Notes under the pieces: model-generated
Seen by the model: the letters and a program-made list of their open reading frames with translations, nothing else
Database searches by the model: none
Told to the model about the DNA's origin: nothing
Position numbers and translations under genes: made by a program
Source: Clostridia bacterium
GTDB taxonomy: Bacteria; Bacillota; Sulfobacillia; SLMV01
Assembly (NCBI GenBank): GCA_007133365.1
Contig: SLMV01000187.1
Span: forward strand, 1-5,028
Direction: 5' to 3'
DNA: 5,028 nt
Part shown: in pieces, positions 1 to 4,880 of the stretch
Position numbering within the stretch: the stretch's first letter is position 1
Layout of the letters: every line of letters begins with the position of its first letter

Positions 1-1098
1 GACTTCGAGCAGACCGGTGTAATTAACGTCACCGGCAACGGCAAAAACTTTGGTTCCCTTGCTTGTTGCGGTTCCGATTGAGGTGAACCATGAACTTCCG
101 TTAAGAATGATTGCCGGGACATTTGCCAAGGTTTCGACATTGTTGATAACGGTGGGTTGTCCCCACAAACCATCTGTCGCCGGGAACGGAGGTTTACTGC
201 GAGGAAGCCCTCTCTTCCCTTCAATAGAAGCCAAAAGTGCGGTTTCTTCTCCGCAGACGAAAGCCCCGGCACCGATACGAATGGTGAGTTGAAAGCTGAA
301 GCCCTGATTGAATAGATCATCCCCGAGATATCCTGCAGAATTTGCAGTCTCAAGTGCCTGCTGAAGATTCTTGACGGCTAACGGGTATTCTGCCCTCACA
401 TAAACATATCCTTGAGAAGCACCAACTGCGTAGCCAGCAATAATCATCGCTTCGATAATGCTGTGCGGGTCCCCCTCTAAGATACTTCGATCCATAAAAG
501 CGCCAGGATCACCTTCATCAGCATTACAAACAATATATTTTGTGGGGCTATCCGCTTTACGGGCAAACTCCCATTTTAAGCCGGCCGGAAAACCCGCTCC
601 GCCACGGCCTCGAAGTTCCGACTTTTTGATTTCCTCGATCACTTGGTCCGGGGTAAGTTCTTCAAGCACATAGCGGAGGGCTTGATAACCATCGCGCTCT
701 AAATAATCGTCAAGGGCAAGGGGATCAATGAACCCGGTATTTCGAAGAGCAATTCTTGTTTGACCAGAAAAGAATTCCCAATCATCTAGACATCGGATGG
801 GGCACCCTTGACTCTTTTGCATCAGTGCTTCGACTGGCTTGTCGCCTTTAAGATGCTCATTGACGATAACTTCAACATCGTCAACGGTGAGGCGGGTGTA
901 CAAGGTTTCATCGGGCATTATCAAAATTGTGGGCCCAACACTGCAAGGACCGATGCAGCCCGTGGTCTTGACGACTCGTTCGATAGAGGTTTCCTCGCAG
1001 TGTGATGTTTCGAGGAGTTTTCGCATTCTTTTTTCAATATCGTCGGCTCCTGCCGAGAGGCACCCGGTTCCGCCACAGACTAAGACTTGCTTGGCCAT
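1..1098 (-). CDS. nuoF: NuoF/HndC-like NAD(P)-binding flavoprotein subunit, partial (C-terminus beyond window)
   Basis: Open frame from ATG at 1098 to the left edge, exactly 366 codons with no stop. This is the diaphorase subunit that passes electrons between NAD(P)H and an FMN and iron-sulfur chain in the cytoplasm. Residues 1-95 form a thioredoxin-like [2Fe-2S] domain with Cys8, Cys13, Cys48 and Cys52. The NuoF core follows: GRGGAGFPAG at 164-173 (FMN/NADH site), NADEGDPGAF at 192-201, and GAGAFVCGEETALL at 276-289. The extra N-terminal ferredoxin-like domain is typical of HndC, HydB and FdhB-type subunits rather than complex I NuoF. Family members are about 570-620 residues, so the SLBB-like region, the distal [4Fe-4S] cysteines and any C-terminal ferredoxin domain are missing here. 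The start is supported by AAAGGAG 11 bases upstream (1116-1110) and by the domain beginning at once. It lies 34 bases after the nuoE-like gene and is surely co-transcribed with it. Nearby mobA and fdhD favour a formate dehydrogenase partner over a hydrogenase; this is inference. Confidence 0.93.
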   Translation of the reverse strand, partial: MAKQVLVCGGTGCLSAGADDIEKRMRKLLETSHCEETSIERVVKTTGCIGPCSVGPTILIMPDETLYTRLTVDDVEVIVNEHLKGDKPVEALMQKSQGCPIRCLDDWEFFSGQTRIALRNTGFIDPLALDDYLERDGYQALRYVLEELTPDQVIEEIKKSELRGRGGAGFPAGLKWEFARKADSPTKYIVCNADEGDPGAFMDRSILEGDPHSIIEAMIIAGYAVGASQGYVYVRAEYPLAVKNLQQALETANSAGYLGDDLFNQGFSFQLTIRIGAGAFVCGEETALLASIEGKRGLPRSKPPFPATDGLWGQPTVINNVETLANVPAIILNGSSWFTSIGTATSKGTKVFAVAGDVNYTGLLEV

Positions 1099-1132
1099 AC
1101 TCTACCCGCTCCTTTCCGAAGGACTGTTCGAA

Positions 1133-1594
1133 TTAGTACTGGCCGAGAATCTGTGGGACTTCCTCGGGAGTAAGATTGCCGTAGACTTTATCATCAATCA
1201 TCACGACAGGTGCGAGGCTGCACGTGCCCACACATCGCGTTATTGTCAAGGTAAAACGCTTATCGGCACTTGTCTCTCCGCGCTTGATCTGCAGTTCGTC
1301 TTGCAGACGTTCGAGAACGTCTTCAGCGCCTCGAACGTAGCATGCGGTTCCCATGCAGACTCCGATGGAGTGTTCGCCTTGTGGCGTTGAAGAGAAAAAA
1401 GAGTAAAATGTTATTACTCCGTGAACTTGGCTTAGCGGAATCTTTAGTTGATTGGCGACGTGTTCTTGTATCTCGGGGGGCAAGTACCCAATCTGTTTTT
1501 GAATTTCATGAAGGACCGGGATGAGGTTTCCAGGGATATGTTGATATTTCTGAATAATGGGGTTTAGAATTTCTTCGGTAGACTTGGTGAGCAT
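1133..1594 (-). CDS. nuoE: NuoE-like thioredoxin-fold [2Fe-2S] subunit
   Basis: A 153-residue protein of normal length for NuoE, HndA or FdsG subunits. It carries one [2Fe-2S] cluster and works beside the NuoF-like flavoprotein in a soluble NAD(P)-linked oxidoreductase. A helical N-terminal half (about 1-65, with GYLPPEIQEHVA near 36-47 and VHGVITFYSFF at 57-67) precedes the thioredoxin-like half. Cluster ligands are Cys80, Cys85, Cys121 and Cys125, in the family pattern C-x4-C then C-x3-C (VCMGTAC and RCVGTC). The ATG at 1594 is fixed by an AGGAG site about 8 bases upstream (1607-1603). A good promoter lies just before it (1652-1623), so it appears to head the nuoE-nuoF transcript. The pair alone could serve complex I, a bifurcating hydrogenase or a formate dehydrogenase; the mobA-fdhD neighbours favour the last. 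Confidence 0.95.
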   Translation of the reverse strand: MLTKSTEEILNPIIQKYQHIPGNLIPVLHEIQKQIGYLPPEIQEHVANQLKIPLSQVHGVITFYSFFSSTPQGEHSIGVCMGTACYVRGAEDVLERLQDELQIKRGETSADKRFTLTITRCVGTCSLAPVVMIDDKVYGNLTPEEVPQILGQY

Positions 1595-1600
1595 GCATTC

Positions 1601-1608
1601 AACTCCTG
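1601..1608 (-). promoter_or_regulatory. Ribosome binding site of the nuoE-like gene
   Basis: CAGGAGTT on the minus strand, with GGAG ending 8 bases before the ATG at 1594. It decides between this start and an out-of-frame ATG at 1598, which lies too close to the site. Confidence 0.75.
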
Positions 1609-1622
1609 TTCACAATGTATTA

Positions 1623-1652
1623 ATTATAGCTCATGAAAACAATGGCGCTCAA
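1623..1652 (-). promoter_or_regulatory. Sigma-70/sigma-A type promoter of nuoE-nuoF
   Basis: On the minus strand there is a -35 box TTGAGC (1652-1647) and a perfect -10 box TATAAT (1628-1623) separated by 18 bases. Transcription would start near 1616, leaving a leader of about 22 bases with the AGGAG site inside it. The promoter lies in the 80-base gap between the fdhD stop and the nuoE-like start. The diaphorase genes can therefore be transcribed independently of mobA-fdhD. No operator palindrome was recognised around it. Confidence 0.75.
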
Positions 1653-1674
1653 GGTTTCTGATGGTGATGTTTTC

Positions 1675-2388
1675 CTAAATTGCAATCCGTTGAGAATGAG
1701 TATAGATGTTGAATCGCTCGTTACGTGCAAATCCGACTATGGTAATGTCACCGGAATGCGCTAATTTGACGGCGGCATTTGTGGGGGCTCCTCGCGAAAT
1801 CACCAGCGGTATTCTGGCGATTTCGCAGCGGCGGATGATCTCGTGAGATAATCGCCCAGTGGTGCATAACATGCCGTTATCTAAGGAGATGTTTCGAACC
1901 ACTGCGTCACCTATAATTCGGTCAATAGTGTTGTGCCGTGCAATGTCATCGTGGATCAGAATCGGTGTACGATCCCGAAAGAATGCGCTGCAGTGAGCGG
2001 CTCCCGACTTCGCGAAAATATTGCTGGTTTCAACCAATGAGCTCATATTAGACAACAGCAGGCTAGGGGGCACCGGATCGAATGCATCGGGTACAATAAT
2101 CGGCTCAACTTTTCTTGGTGCCGGCTCCAGCTGTATGTAGGCACTTGTTCCTTCTTGATTTGAACGGAGGGTGGTTTTGGGTTGGCTACGAAGCCCAATC
2201 ACCTCCAAACTAATAAGGTGCCCGATTGCAAGTTCCTTAAGTTTTTTGGGAGAACAAAGGATCTCACTAACGAGTTGATCGTCCAGATAGATGGTCAAGC
2301 GATGTTCAACGGCAACAAAATCTTTTTGTGACGAAATGGATCCGTTTGAGTATTTATCGACTGTAAGGCAGGTGAGCTCTTGACCCAT
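1675..2388 (-). CDS. fdhD: FdhD-like formate dehydrogenase accessory sulfurtransferase
   Basis: A 237-residue cytoplasmic protein. FdhD transfers sulfur from a cysteine desulfurase (IscS/NifS type) to the Mo- or W-bis-MGD cofactor, which formate dehydrogenases need for activity. Family motifs in order: SEILCSPKKLKELAIGHL at 41-58 (usually cTP..L.eLa.Gfl), SGAAHCSAFF at 128-137, HDDIARHNTIDRIIG at 146-160 (usually EDIGRHNA.DK.iG), TTGRLSHEI at 176-184, SRGAPTNAAVKLA at 198-210 and VGFARNERFNIYT at 218-230. The start at 2388 has an ideal AAAGGAGGT 8 bases upstream. The frame can be extended to 2487, but those 33 residues match nothing in FdhD and lie in the coding part of mobA. The start overlaps the mobA end by 35 bases, so the two are translationally linked. 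Oddly, the CxxC loop before SGAAH, essential in E. coli FdhD (Cys121/Cys124), is absent: residues 90-120 hold no cysteine. Cysteines are at 7, 45, 133, 175 and 188. The family call is firm; sulfur-transfer competence is less certain. Confidence 0.92.
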   Translation of the reverse strand: MGQELTCLTVDKYSNGSISSQKDFVAVEHRLTIYLDDQLVSEILCSPKKLKELAIGHLISLEVIGLRSQPKTTLRSNQEGTSAYIQLEPAPRKVEPIIVPDAFDPVPPSLLLSNMSSLVETSNIFAKSGAAHCSAFFRDRTPILIHDDIARHNTIDRIIGDAVVRNISLDNGMLCTTGRLSHEIIRRCEIARIPLVISRGAPTNAAVKLAHSGDITIVGFARNERFNIYTHSQRIAI

Positions 2389-2995
2389 GATTGACGACCT
2401 CCTTTGCCTTCGCGAGATCGCTGGGTTCATTGATGTTGGTGAAAAGGTGGAAATCGGGATCAAAGCACCGAATGACATCTGATTCAAGATACTTAAGCCG
2501 GATCAAAGGGAACAGGTCTTGTATCTTAAAGATTTTAGTGTCAAGATTCCTCTGGATCGCGGGCAGACTTCTAGCGTGATAAAGAGCGTGGAGTGGTTCG
2601 ATTAAACGTCCAACTCGCGGAATAATAGCATCGTGAAAACCCATCTTCGTCATCATATATTGGGCCAAATTGATGTTGACAAAAGGCATGTCACAGGCCA
2701 CCACAAAATTCACGTTGGCGTTGGAATGTCTCAATCCTGTATAGATGGCGCCGAGCGGACCGGTGTCGGGGAAGTCATCGGGCACGGCCATTTCGGGATA
2801 GTAGGTACGGATATCCGGGTTGTTTGATACGATGACGATATGGGATGTCAAGCGATATGCTTGCGATAATACATGATCAAGTAGCGACATGCCGTTAAGT
2901 TTGATGAGCGCTTTATTTCGGTGCTGATAGCGGCTAGATTTTCCTCCGGCGAGGATAATCGCGGCCAGATCACGGGTTTTTTTGACTTGCTTCAT
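2354..2995 (-). CDS. mobA: Molybdenum cofactor guanylyltransferase MobA
   Basis: A 213-residue cytoplasmic nucleotidyltransferase that joins GMP from GTP to molybdopterin, giving the guanine dinucleotide form (bis-MGD) used by DMSO-reductase-family enzymes such as formate dehydrogenase. A Rossmann-like fold is indicated by the GTP-binding loop LAGGKSSR (15-22) with NKAL (27-30), DTGPLGAIYTGL (77-88), the metal-binding ACDMPF (100-105, Asp102), EPLHALY (133-139) and the C-terminal FTNINEPSDL (185-194). Length fits the family (about 190-220). The ATG at 2995 lies 9 bases after AGGAG (3009-3005); a GTG just before it at 2998 would add one residue and cannot be excluded. The gene overlaps fdhD by 35 bases, so both are on one transcript and both mature the same kind of enzyme. 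A candidate promoter is seen at 3063-3055. No molybdopterin synthesis genes (moa, moe) are visible in the window. Confidence 0.94.
   Translation of the reverse strand: MKQVKKTRDLAAIILAGGKSSRYQHRNKALIKLNGMSLLDHVLSQAYRLTSHIVIVSNNPDIRTYYPEMAVPDDFPDTGPLGAIYTGLRHSNANVNFVVACDMPFVNINLAQYMMTKMGFHDAIIPRVGRLIEPLHALYHARSLPAIQRNLDTKIFKIQDLFPLIRLKYLESDVIRCFDPDFHLFTNINEPSDLAKAKEVVNHGSRAHLPYSR
2397..2405 (-). promoter_or_regulatory. Ribosome binding site of fdhD
   Basis: Minus-strand AAAGGAGGT, a near-perfect anti-16S match 8 bases before the ATG at 2388. It lies inside the 3' end of mobA and fixes the shorter 237-residue start of fdhD against the 270-residue extension. Confidence 0.88.
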
Positions 2996-3000
2996 CACTC

Positions 3001-3201
3001 TCCACTCCTAAATACACCACGATACGCCACACATCATTGGTCTATATTTTTGCTATTGTACCAGAATACGTCAAGCAAAATATGATTTGAACCACGAATA
3101 ATTCTTCGAGTTCTCTTTTAATCTTCATCGCCGAAGGTTGTACAGTTCCAATACAAGTGGGTCATGATCCGCGGAAACGGACATTGTAGAATCAACGGTT
3201 A
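3001..3201. other. Intergenic gap between the MATE gene and mobA
   Basis: About 200 A+T-richer bases without a supportable gene. It holds the mobA ribosome site (3009-3005), the extended -10 candidate (3063-3055) and a small near-palindrome around 3096-3108. I see no hairpin plus T-tract after the MATE stop at 3202, so read-through from the MATE gene into mobA is not excluded. Confidence 0.6.
3055..3063 (-). promoter_or_regulatory. Candidate extended -10 promoter for mobA-fdhD
   Basis: Minus-strand TGGTACAAT (3063-3055) is an extended -10 element (TGn plus TACAAT, 5 of 6 to consensus). Transcription would start near 3048, about 50 bases before mobA. No good -35 lies at the standard distance: the TTGACG at 3074-3069 is only 8 bases away, too close. 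Plausible because the gap must hold a promoter unless the transcript runs through from the MATE gene. Confidence 0.4.
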
Positions 3202-4569
3202 TCACGGCTCTCGAGGGGAAATAGCGATGGTTTTCCATTTTCCGCTCCGAAATGAACGGAACATTGCCAGGCTACGGACGGTCCATTCGATCAACGCGAT
3301 CGTCCAGATTACAAGCAGCGATGCCTCGAAAACATAAACCGCAAGAATAATGAGCGGGACGCGGATTCCCCAGGCGCCGAGCGCTGTCACGCGCATGGCC
3401 GTCTTCGTATCGCCCGCGCCGCGGTGGACGCCGATAAAGATCTCGGTTGTTGCCATCGGTATTTGGATAAGACCTGCGATTCGCAAACACGCGGCCGCGA
3501 GATCAATGACCGATGGGTCCGTGGTAAATAGGCGAACGAGAGCATGGGGGAAGGCGAGGAACAGCACGCCCATGGATCCCATAATCATCACGCTCAAGCC
3601 CCACCCATTATAGGCACCTTGTTCGGCGCGTCCAGTGTCTTTCATGCCGAGACTTTGACCGGTGAGAATGCTGGTGGCGATGGCGAAACCATAGCCGGGC
3701 ATAAAGGAGAGTGATTCGGCGGTGATGGCAACCTGATGAGATGCCAAGGTGACCGCTCCCATGCTGGCCACGATCAGGGTGGTGACGGTACGTGATGCGT
3801 CCATCAGGAGGGTTTCCATTCCCGCCGGCAGTGAAAGGGTGAGGATTTGTCGAATTCGAAGGACGTTGGGTCTAACCACGTTGCGCCACGTCATAAATAG
3901 ATGATGACGAGAGCGAAACAATACCATGATGGCCAGAATTCCGCCCACACCTTGCCCCACGGTGAGGGCGATGGCAGCGCCGGCGGTCCCTAGGGTGGGG
4001 AAACCAAAGTGACCGAAAATGAGCACATAGTCACCGGCAATATTGATCGAGTTCGTAACCGCGGTAATGATGAGTGGGGTCCGCGTGTCGCCCCCTCCTC
4101 GTAAAATGCCGTTGATAATGATGGTTGGGATAAATAGCAAAGCAGCAGGCGCAACGATCCGAGTGTACTGCGTTCCCATTGCAACGACGTTTGGTGCCAG
4201 GCCGACCAGGCGATAAAGGTGGTAAGCGCCAAAGAAGAGGATCAGCGTGGTGAGTAGACCCAGGCCAAACGAAAGGAAAAGGCCCTGTTCGGAGGTCCTT
4301 GCTGCGTCCGAAAATTGTTCGGCGCCCCGATAGCGAGCCACGAGGGCGGTAACCCCGATCCCAACCGATCCCAAAAAGAAGGACAATGAAAAGTAAATCT
4401 GCCCTCCGAGCCCGACGGCGCTGAGTGCTTCGGCACCGAGACGACCCACCATGGCGACATCAACGACAAAGGCCAGCATGTGGAGGGACATCTCAATGAT
4501 GGCCGGCCATGCAAGTACCAGTACATCGCGTTTTGTGATGATGGCGCCCGAATGTATCGAGGACAGCAA
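3202..4569 (-). CDS. MATE-family multidrug/cation antiporter (NorM/DinF-like)
   Basis: A 455-residue inner-membrane protein, the usual size for MATE exporters, which use an inward Na+ or H+ gradient to expel organic cations and other compounds. About 12 hydrophobic segments are visible as two homologous halves. The first half begins ITKRDVLVLAWPAI (11-24), continues VVDVAMVGRLGAEALSAVGL (35-54), and carries RGGGDTRTP (157-165). The second half begins near ILTLSLPAGMETLL (242-255) and carries the matching RGAGDTKT (383-390). Asp37 in the first helix sits in the conserved D-x3-GR-G pattern. The start is TTG at 4569, with AAGGAG 11 bases upstream (4586-4581). The next in-frame Met is residue 27, inside the first helix, so TTG is preferred. 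A good promoter lies at 4628-4600. Substrate unknown. It is divergent from a Mn2+-riboswitch unit, but nothing in the protein itself shows a link to manganese. Confidence 0.93.
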   Translation of the reverse strand: MLSSIHSGAIITKRDVLVLAWPAIIEMSLHMLAFVVDVAMVGRLGAEALSAVGLGGQIYFSLSFFLGSVGIGVTALVARYRGAEQFSDAARTSEQGLFLSFGLGLLTTLILFFGAYHLYRLVGLAPNVVAMGTQYTRIVAPAALLFIPTIIINGILRGGGDTRTPLIITAVTNSINIAGDYVLIFGHFGFPTLGTAGAAIALTVGQGVGGILAIMVLFRSRHHLFMTWRNVVRPNVLRIRQILTLSLPAGMETLLMDASRTVTTLIVASMGAVTLASHQVAITAESLSFMPGYGFAIATSILTGQSLGMKDTGRAEQGAYNGWGLSVMIMGSMGVLFLAFPHALVRLFTTDPSVIDLAAACLRIAGLIQIPMATTEIFIGVHRGAGDTKTAMRVTALGAWGIRVPLIILAVYVFEASLLVIWTIALIEWTVRSLAMFRSFRSGKWKTIAISPREP

Positions 4570-4580
4570 AATCTCACCCG

Positions 4581-4586
4581 CTCCTT
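4581..4586 (-). promoter_or_regulatory. Ribosome binding site supporting the TTG start of the MATE gene
   Basis: Minus-strand AAGGAG, 11 bases before TTG at 4569. The 10 bases AGGAGCGGGT recur before the nuoF-like gene with the same 11-base spacing. Confidence 0.65.
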
Positions 4587-4599
4587 ATTTGATCAAGGT

Positions 4600-4628
4600 A
4601 TTCTAGCATCCTTTCGACTGCTTTTGAA
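4600..4628 (-). promoter_or_regulatory. Promoter of the MATE gene (extended -10)
   Basis: Minus strand: -35 TTCAAA (4628-4623, 4 of 6), a 17-base spacer, and -10 TAGAAT (4605-4600, 5 of 6) preceded by TGC (4608-4606), an extended -10. Transcription would start near 4593, giving a leader of about 24 bases that contains the AAGGAG site. Confidence 0.65.
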
Positions 4629-4635
4629 GAGGTGC

Positions 4636-4675
4636 CCACATCAATGTTACTCATACCACATCAATGTTATCCATA
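4636..4675. repeat. Tandem 20-base direct repeats, possible operator
   Basis: Two adjacent 20-base units (4636-4655 and 4656-4675) share the first 14 bases, CCACATCAATGTTA, and end in CATA. A third partial copy of the first seven bases (CCACATC) starts at 4677. Each unit contains the short inverted repeat ACAT-CA-ATGT. The 20-base period, about two helical turns, would put bound proteins on one face of the DNA. The block lies between the -35 of the MATE promoter and the -35 of the rightward promoter, so one regulator could act on both. The regulator is unknown; operator function is inference. Confidence 0.6.
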
Positions 4676-4686
4676 CCCACATCCGG

Positions 4687-4715
4687 TTGACACACTCAAT
4701 CGATGATTTTCCAAT
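4687..4715 (+). promoter_or_regulatory. Candidate promoter for the riboswitch transcript
   Basis: A perfect -35 box TTGACA (4687-4692) is followed after 17 bases by TCCAAT (4710-4715, 4 of 6 to the -10 consensus). Transcription would start near 4722, about 30 bases before riboswitch stem P1. An alternative is TTGTAT (4715-4720), a 17-base spacer, then TAATAT (4738-4743), starting near 4750, right at P1. Sequence alone does not choose between them. Confidence 0.45.
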
Positions 4716-4751
4716 TGTATTGTCAAAAGCGTGCTGATAATATTGAATTAA

Positions 4752-4850
4752 TCGAAGGGGAGTAACGAAGGGAAATGAATTCCCACATGGTGGCCGTCAA
4801 CCCGGCTCGACCCGGTCACCATCTCGGCTACGAGTGAGTGAGACCTTCGG
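4752..4850 (+). promoter_or_regulatory. yybP-ykoY family (Mn2+-sensing) riboswitch aptamer
   Basis: The RNA matches the yybP-ykoY class as I recall it: GGGGAGTA directly after the 5' strand of P1, an internal GTCAA and CCGG segment, and GTGAGACC leading into the 3' strand of P1. Visible pairing: P1 TCGAAGG (4752-4758) with CCTTCGG (4844-4850); hairpin GGGAA/TTCCC (4770-4774 with 4780-4784); stem ATGGTG/CACCAT (4787-4792 with 4817-4822) enclosing GCCGTCAA and two CCGG blocks; hairpin CTCG/CGAG (4823-4826 with 4831-4834). The class binds Mn2+ and usually controls Mn2+ exporters or homeostasis proteins (MntP, TerC-like, UPF0016, P-type ATPases). The loop reads AGTAAC where AGTAGC is usual, a small deviation. 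The controlled gene is not in the window, because an intron begins right after the terminator. Confidence 0.85.
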
Positions 4851-4879
4851 ATCATCATTTGATGATTCGAAGGTTTTTT
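4843..4879 (+). terminator. Rho-independent terminator, expression platform of the riboswitch
   Basis: A 14-bp stem pairs 4843-4856 with 4861-4874, with one G-U pair (4850/4867) and a four-base loop. A run of six T (4874-4879) follows. The 5' arm contains the whole 3' strand of riboswitch P1 (4844-4850), so P1 and the terminator cannot form together. Ligand binding should stabilise P1, block the terminator and permit read-through. Confidence 0.9.
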
Positions 4880-4880
4880 A

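Noticed and set aside
839..1390. 183-codon plus-strand open frame
   Set aside because: It lies opposite the nuoE-like and nuoF-like genes, both of which have clear family motifs and cysteine ligands. The translation has no recognisable domain.
1..1594. Complex I (nuo operon) assignment for the NuoE/NuoF-like pair
   Set aside because: The flavoprotein has the extra N-terminal ferredoxin-like domain of HndC/HydB/FdhB types, no other nuo genes are visible, and molybdopterin maturation genes adjoin.
2389..2487. 33-residue N-terminal extension of fdhD
   Set aside because: The extension lies inside mobA, matches nothing in FdhD, and the ideal ribosome site at 2405-2397 fixes the start at 2388.
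3055..3074. TTGACG (3074-3069) and TACAAT (3060-3055) as a -35/-10 pair
   Set aside because: They are only 8 bases apart, and the next TATAGA box would need a 22-base spacer. Only the extended -10 reading was kept.
3096..3108. GAATAATTC-type near-palindrome as an operator or terminator
   Set aside because: It is too short, without a loop and T-tract, and of a kind expected by chance in A+T-rich gaps.
4636..4683. CRISPR-like array
   Set aside because: The units are adjacent with no spacers, only two copies plus a fragment, and too short for CRISPR repeats.
4480..4737. 85-codon plus-strand open frame across the MATE start and its promoter region
   Set aside because: It overlaps the MATE coding start, two promoters and the tandem repeats, and shows no domain.
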